Origin: Reticulitermes speratus
Lineage: Eukaryota > Arthropoda > Insecta > Blattodea > Rhinotermitidae
NCBI GenBank assembly: GCA_021186555.1
Contig: JAJKFL010000004.1
Span: 10,112,001-10,176,000, forward strand
Direction of reading: 5' to 3'
Length of the DNA stretch: 64,000 nt
Of the stretch, positions 1 to 10,269 are shown one piece after another. Position 1 is the stretch's first letter, and the number at the start of each line of letters is the position of its first letter. Under the pieces are notes generated by a model. That model was given only the letters and a program-made list of their open reading frames with translations, did not search any database and was not told the origin of the DNA. A program made the translations under genes and the position numbers.

Positions 1-480
1 GAGGAACTCCCAAATCCTTGTGAATTTGCGCGCTACTCATGTACCAAGGTGCACAAGTAGCAATGCGAAGGCACTTGGATTGAATATCCTGCAGTTTTCT
101 GAGGTGGGTGCAGGCAGCAGACCTCCAAATGGGGCACGCATAGTCCATCATGGGCCGTATGAGCTGCTTATACAGCAGAACCCCGTTCCTGATGGACAGA
201 CCGCTTCTCCTGTGAAGGAGAGAGCTAAGCAGACCCAGTCGTTGGGCAGCTTTCTTCTTGACCTGGACGATGTGAGGCGACCAGGTCATCCGTGTATCAA
301 GGATCACTCCCAGATAACGGGCTGTGTCGACCCACTGGATTGGTTCTCCTAGGAACTGCAACTGTCGAGGCTTGGAGGACCTCCACACTGCCTTCGCAAA
401 GAGCATAGCATTGCTCTTTGAGACATTGATGGCAATCCTCCACGCCTTCAACCATCTCTCTAGATCACTGAGGTATGCTT

Positions 481-852
481 CTAGGTAGCTAACAAGCAGA
501 GCCGGGCTGCGGGACGTGGCAATGATTGCCGTGTCAATGCGTACAATGCCAGCTCGGCGTGGCGGGAAGGGACGGGCATGTCATTGACATACAGACTGAA
601 CAAGACAGGCGAGATTAGTCCCCCCTGTGCTACGCCAGCCCGCATGACACGACGGGAGGATATGGCCGTTTGGAAGGACGCTTCGAACGTCCTGTTGTAA
701 AGGTAGGAGGATATGGTTTTGACCAGATAAGAGGGGAAGTTAAGGGCCGTAAGCTTGAAGAGGAGACCGTCGACCCAAACAGTGTCGAATGCCTTAGCCA
801 TGTCGAGAAATACTGCGCCTGTTAGCCGCTTCTCACCAAAGTTTCTGGTCAC
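481..852 (-). pseudogene. Reverse transcriptase palm fragment
   Basis: This open stretch of about 123 codons carries the RT motif A region (LDMAKAFDTVW) and motif B (AGVAQGGLISPVLF). It ends in a shifted frame before the catalytic Y/F-ADD of motif C, whose first Ala-Leu-Tyr-Ala residues have lost the aspartates in this frame. It belongs to the LINE fragment that fills the first 1.6 kb. The methionine at 852 is not a real start, because the RT continues upstream in another frame at 944-1459. Confidence 0.7.
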
Positions 853-943
853 CCTTTCGACAATGCGGGCTAATTGGAGAGAGGTGCTATGTTTGGGTCT
901 GAATCCAAACTGCTCATCACGCAGAAGCCCGCACCCGCTTACT

Positions 944-1459
944 TCACTTCTCGAACAACTTGCCGATGGTGTCCAGAAGACTTATGGGACGATAGGAAGA
1001 GGAAAGCGCTGGGTCCTTCCCAGGTTTCAGTATGGAAACAATGCGGGTATGCTTCCACACCGATGGGAAGTACTGCGCTAGGAGAGCCGCGTTGAATATG
1101 GCAGCGAGGAGAGAGACAGCTCGCTGCGGAAGGTGCTTCAGTGCCCTGTTCGGAATACCGTTTGGGCCCGGAGCCTTGCTGGCCTTGAGACCCCGGATGG
1201 CATCCTGTACCTCCGCGGGATTGGTTAACTTGGGCTCGCTTTCAGGTGCATAAGAGTATGCTTGCAGCGCCTCGCCAACCATCTCAATGACTGCCGGATC
1301 CGACGGGTCGTTTACCGGCTGAAGCTGAGCCTCAAGACTGTCCGCCAGGGCTTCGGCTTTCTCAGAGTCTGAGAGAGCAAGCCCGCCGTGATTGGCTGCT
1401 CGCTGCAGGTTGGTCCCGCCCAGTTGCGGGCGGATTTTCCCAGTAGAAGCGAGGGCCAT
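944..1459 (-). pseudogene. Reverse transcriptase fingers fragment
   Basis: About 171 open codons contain the linker after the endonuclease and the first RT motifs. A GLKASKAPGPNGIPN block is followed by WKHTRIVSILKPGKDP and SYRPISLLDTIGKLFEK, which is the diagnostic order for insect non-LTR RTs. The frame is lost before the palm, which continues at 481-852. The methionine at 1459 is internal to the original ORF2. Confidence 0.7.
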
Positions 1460-1574
1460 TTAGTGTGTGGTCCTCCTGTGATTTCGCGGGAAGCCGAGAG
1501 ACAAGTGCACCGCGACCGTGCTGCTGTGGGCAGCGGAGAAACTGGTGCATGAAGCGAAGAGTGCACCGTGCTCT

Positions 1575-2100
1575 CTTGTGGGAATCGGCGAGTTCCCACA
1601 TGTTTTATACGGGTGTGAAACTTGGTCTCTCACACTGGGGGAGGAACATAGGCTGAAGGTGTTCAAAAATAGGGTGCTGATGAAGATATTTGGGCCTGAG
1701 AGGAAGAAAGTACTTAGATCCTGGAGAAACTTGCATAAAGAGGAGCTGCATAATTTGTACTACTGACTGCATATTTTTAGGGTTATAATATCAAGGATGA
1801 TAAGATGGACAGGGCATGTGACATGACTGGGGGAGAAGATATGTGCATACAGGGCTTAGGTGGACAAAGCTGAAGGAAAGAGATGACTTGGAAGACCTAG
1901 GCATAGATGGGCAGATAATATTAAAATTGATCTTAAAGAAATCAGAAGGTAGGGCATGGAATGGATTAATCTGGCTTAGGACAAGTGGCTGGCTTATGTG
2001 AACATGGTGATTGAACCTTGGGTTCCATAAAATGTGATGAATTTCTTGACCATCCAAGGAACTATTAGCTTCTTAAAAAGGAGTCTGCTATGTAGAGTTA
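1575..2100 (+). mobile_element. RTE-like LINE, 3' terminal fragment
   Basis: The plus strand encodes YGCETWSLTLGEEHRLKVFKN and then FGPERKKVLRSWRNLHKEELHNLYY before a stop near 1766. This is the typical C-terminal block of arthropod RTE-type ORF2. It is followed by degraded GHV-, GRPRHRW- and WINLA-like pieces and by a tail containing GGTTCCATAAAATGTG and a stretch resembling GTTAGTTAGTT. The same tail recurs at 5570-5720, 13930-14040, 54850-54960 and 55560-55830, which marks it as a dispersed family. The copy is 5'-truncated and contains stops. Confidence 0.75.
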
Positions 2101-2984
2101 GTTAGTTCATTAGTTGGTTGGATGGTTAGTTAGTTACTGACAGTATATGAAACACGCCACTGGCATGAGCACTCAACTAATAACCACAGTTTTATGCAAT
2201 AAATTATGTTTTTGAACTGGATAATAGTTCTGTATGTTCCATCTCCTTGTTATGCAAGATATTTCTGACTTGTACACAGCACGTGAGAGACAGGAAGAAT
2301 GCTCCAGAGACAGCTGGTACAATAAGTGCAAGAATATGTATGGGATTCTATTTTTAAGACTAAGCCGATACAATGTATGTGTAAGAACAGATGTCACCTT
2401 TAAGCCATGCGGAGTAATGCTGTTGAAATCTGTTCTGTCACATATCTGTTATCGCAACAGCAGTTATGCAAGACCAGCATGTTTCCACACAGGATTATAT
2501 ACACACAGACCTCATGCCTGTTTTGTAAGGAATTACCACAGTAAGTCTGGTGTATATGGATTTAATCCACACAAGAAAAACACATGGGAAGGTAGGCAGA
2601 AAATAAACTGCTTTTCACAGATATAAGACTTTTTTTCTCTCTAATAATTCACTAGAATGTGTAAATGACATCATGTTAATGTTGTTCCTAATACATACAT
2701 TTTTCATTGCTGCATTACTGCCAGTGATGTAACTTGGCATGGCTTCCTCCTGCCAGAGAAGGCAATAAATTACAAACAGTTGAAAATCAAGTAGTAAAGG
2801 AATTGTACAGAACTAGGTCAGATGATGCCAATTACATAGTTGTAATAATATGTCAGATCCTACAGGAAAAATTATTCCCCAGAACATACTTGAGCTATCA
2901 GCCGCATTATGTTAAGAATGCGTAGAGCTATGAGTCCACTCGTTCATACACGTTCATGGTGTGATGCTTAATTAAGCACAGGAA
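2101..2984. other. Unassigned intergenic DNA
   Basis: A short GTTAG-rich low-complexity stretch at 2096-2137 closes the preceding LINE. Beyond it there is AT-rich sequence with no domain, tRNA-like box or inverted repeat that I recognise. Small open frames here have no recognisable protein features. Confidence 0.4.
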
Positions 2985-3265
2985 AAATTTAGCTTTCCCT
3001 TGTACACCATCTGATTCCACCCTTCTACTATCCACTGCTTGTACAGTTCCTTCTTTCCACTGTTTCCTTGGCCATCATGTCTTACTTCCCAGCACGTCCC
3101 AAGTAAATGTTCCATTTTGTCATCATCTTCTATTTGCATCATGCCATTTACAGTTTCTGCACCTATTCTTCTTTTTATTTCAGTTTGTATTCTGTCCATT
3201 CTCAATAATTTTGCTCTTTGTCTCAATTCATTTCCATTCCATGATACAAGTAAACTAAAAATATC
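2985..3265 (-). mobile_element. LINE ORF2 C-terminal fragment (probable)
   Basis: The minus strand reads LRQRAKLLRMDRIQTEIKRR followed by IGAETVNGMMQIEDD and HLLGTCWEV. This resembles the segment just after the RT thumb in several insect LINEs, where an LRR/DRIQ stretch precedes a GHV-R-M block. No RT core is present, so this is a short 5'-truncated remnant. Family assignment is uncertain. Confidence 0.4.
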
Positions 3266-3764
3266 TTACTGAACTTATGTTTTGAGCCCTCTTATAATGG
3301 AAGACCCAAGCTATAGTTTATTTAGCTCAGTGTAAATCTTGTATTGATTGTGTGCGTCTGTGTGTGCGTGTGAAGTGTCTTATACTTATTATTAAGTATG
3401 ATACCTCTTCCTGACTCAGGTAACTGTAGAGTTCATGTAACAAATGAACCTACACCCTTTTTTTGCAGTCTCTTCTGAAGCACTGGAATCCAGGAAAAGC
3501 AGAGTAATTTCTATCGATTTGTGACAGCTTACCGTCAACATGGTCATAAAAACGCAAACATCAATCCTATTGCCATTACAAAACAAAGTTTGTTACACTT
3601 TTTTTCACAGCATAAAATAATACTTACTGAAACTCATTTTATTTTTACACAATGATCACGGCATAACAAACCCAATTGTCTCTTCATGATGAGCGAATAT
3701 TCAAGGCTGATGGGTGGAAAAATCTTTGAGAGTATTAAACTGAGAAATTGTTTTTCAATTTCTA
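3266..3764. other. Unassigned AT-rich intergenic DNA
   Basis: No gene, TIR or tRNA-like promoter box was recognised. There is a short GT-rich run near 3350-3375. Confidence 0.4.
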
Positions 3765-4010
3765 GCAAGGACAAGAGATTTTTCTCTTCCAGACCAAATC
3801 TCAGGCCCACTCAGGCACCTATTAGTGGGTACTGGGGGGTGGGAGTGGGGCAGGTCCCCTGGAAGAAAAGTGGCTGGAGCGTGAAGCTGATATTTTATCA
3901 CCATTTGGTGCCCAGATTGAGCATGAACGTAATGGTACCTCTCTAGCTCATATGCCTTCATGTGTACCAGTGACAGCTTTACCTTTACCTTTTAACCCCT
4001 CCTTTTCTTT
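3765..4010 (-). repeat. SINE-like repeat
   Basis: Read on the minus strand, the block contains GGTAAAGGTAAAGC, a body with GGTGCCTGAGTGGGCCTGAG and a CTGGAAGAG segment. The same words occur in the SINE-like copies at 24780-25083 and 28400-28650. No clear pol III A/B box is left in this copy, so it is called by similarity to the others. Confidence 0.45.
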
Positions 4011-4409
4011 TTCACATTTTTCCACAGATGAAAAAGAGTAAATAGCTTGCATGCATACTATACAGTGGGCTATGTCATATACCTTGTATGTTATGTGATG
4101 TTAAGAAAGCATGGTTTTTGTTGTGGAGAAATGTTTGGCAAGTAGAATTTCTGTCTGCCTGGTAAACTGAGCTATCATTTGTAGACTGATGATCATGACA
4201 CACAATACCTTTAACTGACCATACACATCTAAATCTGTTTATGCAAGGCGTGTCAGTAAGAAGTACCCTAGCCTGTAACTTTTATGTTAATGTCTTATCC
4301 TTCCAAACATACGTAGGCAATCTCCAAAACATAGTATACCAGGGATCCGTTACACAACAAATCGTCCTACATCTTAACTGATCGACTTTTTATGTCCTTT
4401 TAATATGTA

Positions 4410-5130
4410 CCGTATATTCTCGAATCTAATCCGCACCTTTTTTACAGTTTTAGAGGGCTAAAAAATCAGATGCGGATTAGATTCGCGTGCGGATTAGATT
4501 CGCGGTCTAGAGCTGGATTTTGGAAAAATGATTGAGCTGCTGTACGTGCCGTAAGAACAATACAATAATCTATTATTTTATTATTTATTATTCATCAGAC
4601 TCGCCGTCATCACTCATAACTGAACATAACACATAAGTGAATTTCCTTCGTGACGCCTCACACCTGCTGATCGCTGCCTTGTGTTTCCGCCATAGTCGAA
4701 CGTTGCTTTCATCAACTCCAAAAATTGCAGCGGCTTTGCGGTTTCCATTCTCCTCTGCGCACCGAATAACTTCACGTTTGAACTTTGCCGTATATGAGAA
4801 TCGTTTAGATTTCAGGTGTCCCTCTTCCATAACTACGGTACACGACAAATTGGAACAAGCACCTCCCAAGTTTCAACAACTAAAGATCAGCTGGCTTCAG
4901 ACGAGATTGCGCACGTCTGTTGAGAAAGGCCCCGCCTCTATCGGTATGACTCTTTGCCACAGGCGTAGCGTGGATTTTAACGCATTGGTAACATCCAATA
5001 TTATTCAATCAGTCGCCCCGTGGGCAAGGGGTGGTTGAAGGAAAGGTGCGGATTATAATCGCGAACTAACTTTTTTCGTTTAAGAAGTCGCCAAAAACTG
5101 TGGGTGCGGATTAGATTCGAGAATATACGG
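4410..5130. mobile_element. TA-flanked pogo-type DNA transposon, internally deleted, about 0.72 kb
   Basis: Perfect terminal inverted repeats of about 28 bp bound the element, starting CCGTATATTCTCGAATC on the left and ending GATTCGAGAATATACGG on the right. The flanking TA dinucleotides (4408-4409 and 5131-5132) are the target duplication expected of Tc1/mariner/pogo elements. The word GCGGATTAGATTCG also recurs just inside the left end (about 4472 and 4489), giving subterminal repeats that could bind transposase. The only intact ORF encodes a DNA-binding domain and no DDE catalytic domain is present. The copy looks like a non-autonomous derivative of a larger element. Confidence 0.88.
4588..4869 (-). 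CDS. Short Brinker/psq-type helix-turn-helix protein encoded inside a MITE-sized element
   Basis: This complete 93-codon ORF starts at 4869. Residues about 22-66 (KRFSYTAKFKREVIRCAEEN, then GNRKAAAIFGVDESNVRLWR) match the BrkDBD/psq-like HTH found at the N terminus of pogo-type transposases. Such domains bind the ends of their own element. The rest is short: a basic stretch and an acidic end, SDDGESDE. The CENP-B-like second HTH and the DDE domain of a full transposase (usually 400 or more residues) are missing, as if an internal deletion had fused the first and last parts of the gene. Whether it is expressed is unknown. It could act as a repressor or titrator of related transposases, or simply be a relic that has stayed open by chance. 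Confidence 0.7.
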   Translation of the reverse strand: MGGACSNLSCTVVMEEGHLKSKRFSYTAKFKREVIRCAEENGNRKAAAIFGVDESNVRLWRKHKAAISRCEASRRKFTYVLCSVMSDDGESDE

Positions 5131-5178
5131 TATATGGATTGCTAGTTCAGTTTTGTGAAATGTTACTTTGATATGAAT

Positions 5179-5213
5179 ACTTGATGACGATCCCATGAGG
5201 GACTGAAACATGT
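5179..5213 (+). ncRNA. Hammerhead-like motif (possible Penelope-like element relic)
   Basis: TTGATGA is followed by a potential stem (GATCCC, loop ATGA, GGGACT) and then by GAAACATGT. This is the order of a hammerhead core (CUGANGA, stem II, GAAA). The first core base is T rather than C, so self-cleavage is doubtful. The same GATGA-stem-GAAACATGT layout appears at 26059-26094, 26898-26934 and, on the minus strand, near 57190-57235. Confidence 0.35.
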
Positions 5214-5569
5214 AAGACTGATGAACAAGATATTGTAATATAGAATAATTGGAAACAATACAGTGCATTTTGTTGGACTGAATATTGTGTGATTTGATTA
5301 TCAACAATGCACTGTATGAACAATATAGAATTTTTAAACTCATGCCAATACGAAAAAAGATGCACAGTGTGTTCAAGAATTACATGTATGTTGAGAAACA
5401 TAATTCCTATGACGTAGGGAACCCTACTAACTGGGCAGCCTTCATAGTTGATGATGTCACGAGTAATTAAGTAATCCTTAACTTAACTTTGTATAATATA
5501 CAAAATTTTTATAAAATTTTTTATATTATACTATCATAACACAATGGGGGTATCGCATATAAAGATTAA

Positions 5570-5720
5570 CTTAACTCCATGGAGCAGAGTCCTTCTTGAG
5601 AAGCTAACAGGTCCTCAGATGATCAAGAAATTCCCCACATTTTATGGAACTTGAAGGCTCATTACCACATTCATAAGAGCCCGCCATCTGTCCCTTTCCT
5701 CAGCCAGCTCAATCCAGTCC
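5570..5720 (-). mobile_element. RTE-like LINE 3' tail
   Basis: The reverse complement carries the family tail: a degraded D-W/I-LAQDRD-like coding end, then GTTCCATAAAATGTGGGG, AATTTCTTGATCATCTGAGG and CTTCTCAAGAAGGACTCTG. It matches the tails at 2025-2100 and 13930-14040. Only the last 150 bp or so remain. Confidence 0.65.
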
Positions 5721-6089
5721 TTGTCAGAGTGACTGAATCTTTCACCACCAATCAATTCGCTTTTAAATTAAAACGATCAATTGAAAATGAGTGTAAAAAG
5801 TCTCTCTTAAGTGTGGAAAACTGTTCTAATGCCATTATGGTTTGTATATTATAGAAATGAAAAATTGTTACATTCTAGTCATTGGTTAATTTATGTACTC
5901 TGTATTAGTTAACATGTTACTACAGTGGAAGATTATCTAGTAAAAGATACAAAATTTCTGTGGCAGCCATAAACTGTGCTATGAGTGTACAGAAAACAAC
6001 GTATTCACAGAAGTACGATGTGTTGCAGTGTGGTACCGAGACTGAACCTCGCCATTACGGACTCAATGAAAATGACAGGTTTTCTTCAG
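5721..6089. other. Presumed DHTKD1 intron or flank
   Basis: No recognisable feature. The sequence leads into a pyrimidine-rich splice acceptor (TTTTCTTCAG) at 6080-6089. Confidence 0.4.
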
Positions 6090-6194
6090 TGGGATTCTGT
6101 TGCACCTGTTGCTGAGGGAACAGTGGCTGATGCAGTCAGTTTCCTGCAGAAGACTTACAGTAACAACATCAGTGCAGAATTCACTTATCTTGAG
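6090..6194 (+). CDS. DHTKD1: DHTKD1-like exon (2-oxoadipate dehydrogenase E1 family), N-terminal part
   Basis: A 105-nt phase 0-0 exon between TTTTCTTCAG and GGTATTT encodes 35 residues, including VAEGTVADAVSFLQKTYSNN and ISAEFTYLE. This corresponds to the N-terminal segment of the E1 component of 2-oxoadipate/2-oxoglutarate-type dehydrogenases, where a helix rich in V-FL/YL precedes Y-x3-IS-E. The joined reading with the next exon (TAEEVEWFAEK) fits DHTKD1 better than OGDH. In the cell DHTKD1 acts in mitochondrial lysine/tryptophan breakdown as a thiamine-diphosphate-dependent decarboxylase. None of the later catalytic exons was recognised in the window, so this may be a gene fragment or part of a gene with very long introns. 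Confidence 0.6.
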
Positions 6195-6503
6195 GTATTT
6201 ATTTTATATATTTAACCAACTGAATCACATTGATAGAATTAGACCACTGCATATTGTCCAAAGTTTTGAGAGCGATTCACCATCTATACATAATGCAGGT
6301 AACTGAAGGAAGGCACTTTCCACCACTATTTCAGAAAGTGTAGCTACTATCATAATTCAAAGGCCTGACTGTTACTTTTCCACCTCTACTGCATTTCTTT
6401 CACTCTCTGTCTTGTAGATATTAGACTTACTTTGAATTCTTTCTCACAGATGCAACACTGCAATACATTAAACAAAACACAGGCAGGTCTACACTGGATT
6501 AGA

Positions 6504-6608
6504 GTCTTCTGGGATGTGAGCCTACATTGCTGGATAAGTGGTTCCTGGTGTTCTTTTGAAATGCCACGAACCACTTACCCCGTGATGCAATGTCACATCC
6601 CAGAAGAG
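6504..6608. repeat. Fold-back element, TCTTCTGGGATGTGA family
   Basis: Two arms of about 40 bp face each other. The left starts TCTTCTGGGATGTGAG and continues through GATAAGTGGTTC. The right reads GAACCACTTACCCCGTGATG and ends CACATCCCAGAAGA. Related arms occur at 54205-54335, 58432-58655, 60770-60850 and 63545-63675, so this is a dispersed MITE-like family with no coding capacity. Confidence 0.65.
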
Positions 6609-6976
6609 CAGATTCCTCCATTACACTGCTATGAAAACCTCATAATTCTCAGGTCTACATACTAAATGACTACAAAATTACAGAAAATTACAATTCTTGG
6701 TACAGATATCAGTGATGCTTCGAGCTACAATTTCTTAAGATGCACTTCTCTCTACTGTACAAATTTGTGAGTAAATCATCATATTCCTGTCCCAACAACC
6801 ATTGCAAGTAATCATGACAGACCATGTCTGAAGTAGCAGCACTGAGCCTCACATTTAACACATAGAGATTCACATTGTTTTTCCTGACTTCATGTGTCTT
6901 GAGTTACCATTTTTACCAGATGTGAGTTAACTGTCCATATCATTACTATACCACAGAACAAATTTGTACGAGCAGA

Positions 6977-7525
6977 ATTTGAAAATTTTCAGACAGCAGA
7001 AGAAGTAGAATGGTTTGCCGAGAAAATGGAACAGTCGGTACAGGAAGAACTTGACCGCAACACAAGAAGAAAGCTGGCTAAAGAAATGTTAAGATCACAG
7101 GCGCTTGACAAATTTCTAGCCACAAAGTTTGTAACAGTGAAGCGGTTATGGAGGAGAGTGTGCAGACAGCATGATGGGCTTCTTCATGGAATTCCTCAGT
7201 ACATCAGCCAATGGTACATACAAGATAAAGACTTGTAAAGATGTTACGAATAGGAGATTTAACAAAAATAAGGGCCATGTCACTAATGATGCCCTGGATT
7301 GTTTACTGTTCCTTCATACTGGCAGTAAAAACAACTAATGCTCTGCAACATTAACACAAAACCTCACTATTTAAATCTATTAAGTAGGAATTAAATTAAT
7401 GGAAAGTACAGTCTTCAGGGATTTCATGCCACATAGTTGAAACACACATACCAACATTTTAGAGTAGTAGGTTCAGAAGGCAGTTTCTCCGCAAGATGTG
7501 TCCAATCCAGTTATCCTTACATTTT
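6977..7525 (+). repeat. Segmental duplication, copy 1 (DHTKD1 exon plus downstream intron)
   Basis: About 550 bp starting 16 bp before the exon acceptor is nearly identical to 14106-14645. It includes the branch/acceptor stretch AAAATTTTCAG, the exon, and about 310 bp of following non-coding DNA up to GCAAGATGTG. Because intron sequence is included, this is a DNA-level duplication and not a retrocopy. Confidence 0.85.
6993..7213 (+). pseudogene. DHTKD1: DHTKD1-like exon, copy 1, single-base insertion
   Basis: The exon begins after AAAATTTTCAG with TAEEVEWFAEKMEQSVQEEL and continues DRNTRRKLAKEMLRSQALDK, FLATKFVTVKR. The FLATKF-TVKR block, which should be followed by YGGEGAESMM, is a signature of DHTKD1 just before the thiamine-diphosphate-binding region. 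Here the bases read CGGTTATGG where the second copy has CGGTATGG. The extra T shifts the frame right after VKR. The donor is probably AATG/GTACAT at 7213/7214. If the shift is real the exon is dead; if it is a sequencing error, this is the functional copy, because its downstream ATGATGGGC is intact. Confidence 0.7.
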
Positions 7526-7604
7526 ATCGTTCAGAAGCACAATGAAAAGACTGGCTAAGGTCAAACTCAAAGGACCGTAATGCCATAGAAGAAGAAGAAG
7601 AAGA

Positions 7605-7830
7605 AACACTGTACCCTAAGGCGTGGGTCTACAGCAACTCGCTTGCTGGGATTGCGGGTTCGAATCCCGCCGGAGGCATGGATGTCTGTCTCTTGTGATT
7701 GTTGTGTGTTGTCAGGTAGAGGTCTCTGCGTCGGGCTGGTCACTCGTTCAGGAGACCTACCGAGTGTGGTGTGTCCGAGTGCGATCGTGAAGCCTCACAG
7801 AGGAGCCTAGGTCCACTAGGGCTGTCGAGA
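7605..7830 (+). repeat. tRNA-derived SINE
   Basis: A tRNA-like head with GGCGTGGGTCTACAGCA (A-box position) and a canonical B box, GGGTTCGAATCCCGCC (about 7656-7671), is followed by a non-tRNA body and an A-rich end. The preceding GAAGAAGAAGAAGAAG run at 7588-7605 is probably the tail of another repeat. A functional tRNA is unlikely, because no cloverleaf closes around the B box. Confidence 0.65.
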
Positions 7831-8355
7831 CATGAGTAAAAACACTATATCAGGGGTGGCGAGCTACAAGAGCTTGGAGAGCCGCACTTAGCAGGAAACT
7901 TGAACATCATGTTTTCATTCTTCAAGTCAACCGTACGGTAGCAACATTGCTCAGTGTATGCGAGAACGCAGCCAGCGCTGTCTGTTAGCGACTCAAGTAT
8001 CTACTGCGTGTTGGGAATCCGTTAAGTGCGGCAGTGTTCTTTACGAGAAATTTCGATTGTTATTTTTATACAGAAAAATATGGCGCACCTTACCGGTTGA
8101 CGTGCGCAAACCGCACTGACGGTTGTCCCCCCGCGAACTAGACGATTGAGATGACTCGGACACACTTTTAGAACTCATGGGTAAAACCACGGTAACTCAT
8201 GGGTAAAACCACGTCCTGCTAAAGATTCTCTAATAGGATGTTATTATCACTGGAGTACCACGAAATATAATCTCTGGAAGAACTGATAAAAGAAATGATG
8301 ACAGTGACTCATGTCATTTTTTGGAATGCCACGTCGCTTTTATGAATGCGGAATT
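7831..8355. other. Unassigned; possible hAT end and short direct repeat
   Basis: CAGGGGTGGCGAGC at about 7852 looks like the end of a hAT-type element, but no matching opposite end was seen. ACTCATGGGTAAAACCACG occurs twice in tandem around 8174-8213. No gene is evident. Confidence 0.35.
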
Positions 8356-8617
8356 AAAATCTGCGGTCTTCTGGGTTATTACACGGCCTCGTGTGGTAAT
8401 TGTTTACCGACGTTTCGGGACAACGTATTAAGGTTAGTACACCTCTATGGGGAGGATATTTTTCGTCGCGTAAAGAGATTCGAAAGACTTCGATGTTATA
8501 GGCTTTCTTTCCCACTCGGACTCTTGACCCGTGAGGATGGGACCGATACGTTGTCCCGAAACGTCGGTAAACAATTATCACATGACACCGCGTAATAACC
8601 CAGAAGACCGCAGATTT
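8356..8617. repeat. Fold-back element with about 72-bp arms
   Basis: The left arm (8356-8427) starts AAAATCTGCGGTCTTCTGGG and runs to GACGTTTCGGGACAACGTAT. The right arm (8546-8617) starts ATACGTTGTCCCGAAACGTC and ends CCAGAAGACCGCAGATTT. The loop is about 118 bp. The arms match closely with few mismatches. The GACGTTTCGG word recurs in the direct repeats at 24075 and 24230. Confidence 0.8.
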
Positions 8618-9644
8618 CATCAAAGTCGCGGCGGAAGCTGAAATCAATGCGGAATTAGTTTGCCGGACAATTAATTTCAGAAACGTAATTAGTGAGAGGA
8701 ACGCCCTCTGTGTCTAGACAGAGATAACTGAGTGGAAATACGGAAACGCCATATTGATAGAAACTCGGGTTAGCCTGTTCGTTGTTAACTACAAATTTCT
8801 AGATCAAGGCTATTCGCTGTACTTGGGTTTTAATGAAATACTAGTCACTAGGTTACTGGGCAACGAAACAAGAATATTACACTCTTGTTTAAATCATGTA
8901 CTAATCTTTTCAAAAATATTAATTTCAATAATGCGAATGATAACGCATGGGCAAAGTATATGATAAGTTAAGGAAAAGCCTGTAATTTTCATGTGGATAG
9001 AAAAAAATACAAAAGGGAACGGCCGTGTATTGGCGGGAAGTGGCAAATTATATTTGTCAGCTGAAAGAAGGATGCTATATTATTAATATCATTTTGGGCA
9101 AGAAGCCGCAGTAATTCGGATACCTTCCATGTCTCTATCATCACTCACTGATCATTCTCTGATAATAGGGGGAGAGGAGAGAACGACTTTGAAACATTTG
9201 TTTGATATTCTCATTGGCGTCGCAGATCGCCCGTTAAAAATTTATGAATTTTAGTCTCCTTGAGAATTTAAAAATCTTATATAACTTACGCAACAACGCA
9301 CATAGCCTATTATTATTTGAATATTAGAGGTTAGCAGGTAGATCGAAGGTGAACTTCAAAGTTGTATTTCAGCATAATGTAGCCCCATGACAGAAGGTTA
9401 TTTCCAAATTGAATGTCCTTCGTATTTAATATGTCATTTATATGCGTTTCTGCTTTCATAGCTATAGGCTCCATTTACACTGTCAGACACAAACTGAGCG
9501 TCTGTAATAGGTGAAAGTATGTACATATCGAGCCCATTTTGAATATTAACGCCATCTGTAAGACAATGACAGTAACATACGTTCTCTGTGGGTGACACAT
9601 ACATAGTCATACACTGACTTTTTTGTATATAAGCCAATTAATTG
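8618..9644. other. Unassigned intergenic DNA
   Basis: No gene, RNA gene or clear repeat boundary was recognised in about 1 kb of AT-rich sequence. Confidence 0.4.
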
Positions 9645-9705
9645 TAGATGTACCCCCATGTCCGGAACGGGATTCGAACCCGGAATCTCAGTGGGCCTGT
9701 TTGCA
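9645..9705 (-). repeat. tRNA-like SINE head
   Basis: The reverse complement contains GAGATTCCGGGTTCGAATCC followed by CGTTCCGGAC, an intact pol III B box with its flanking arm. No A box or full cloverleaf is visible, so it is read as a truncated SINE and not a tRNA gene. Confidence 0.5.
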
Positions 9706-10269
9706 TTATGAATGAATAGAAAATTACGTGACATGTTTAAAGCAGAGAAGGAGCGATCAATGTCGGGAAGTAGGGGTGAGGGGGCTAGTTGGCTATAGGG
9801 GTAAGTTGGCAAAATGGCCATAACTCCCAAAGATGGCGCAGGATAGCAGCACCTGTCAATTTGTACTGTTCAATGACTTCTCCTTAGAGCGGTCAGCAAG
9901 CGTCAGCGCTTTGTGAGCTATGACTGAAGTGTGGTGTAGTGTTTTATTTTGTACACCGCAGGAAGCAATATTTTATCCCTTTATAAAATGTTTTGTGTTT
10001 GAAGTTTGGTTACAGCTACATGTGACATTGTGTCACCCATGAATGGTACCTCCTTTTGGCTAACATTGGAGCTACAGAGAATTGTAGACTTCCATTTTGT
10101 TTGAGGAAGATGCAGTCTAAAACAAAAGAAGGTGGCGACGGGGCAGGTCGGCACACTCAACGTGGGGCATGTTGGCTCACTGTGTCAACTTGCCCCGCTG
10201 TCGATCAGAATATCATTGGTTAATTGTTTAGCAGTGTGATTTTTTCTGTCCGGTTTAAGAAGCTAAATA

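Larger units (their letters stand above)
1..1602 (-). mobile_element. Jockey/R1-like non-LTR retrotransposon fragment, cut by window start
   Basis: Minus-strand reading frames give consecutive blocks of a non-LTR reverse transcriptase. The fingers block (SKAPGPNGIPN, then YRPISLLDTIGKLFEK) is at 944-1459 and the palm (LDMAKAFDTVW, GVAQGGLISPVLFSLYVND) at 481-852. The thumb and C-terminal region lie between 480 and base 1. The frame changes between blocks, and a shift just after YVNDMP destroys the YADD-containing segment. The copy is therefore dead, and its 3' end lies outside the window. The 5' limit near 1602 is set by the start of a different LINE fragment on the opposite strand. Clade assignment (Jockey/I/R1 group) rests on remembered motif style only. 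Confidence 0.8.

Noticed and set aside
7640..7690. Possible tRNA gene
   Set aside because: A good B box, but no cloverleaf closes around it, and the non-tRNA body and A-rich end fit a SINE.
7852..7870. hAT element end (CAGGGGTGGCGAGC)
   Set aside because: No matching inverted end or 8-bp duplication was found nearby.
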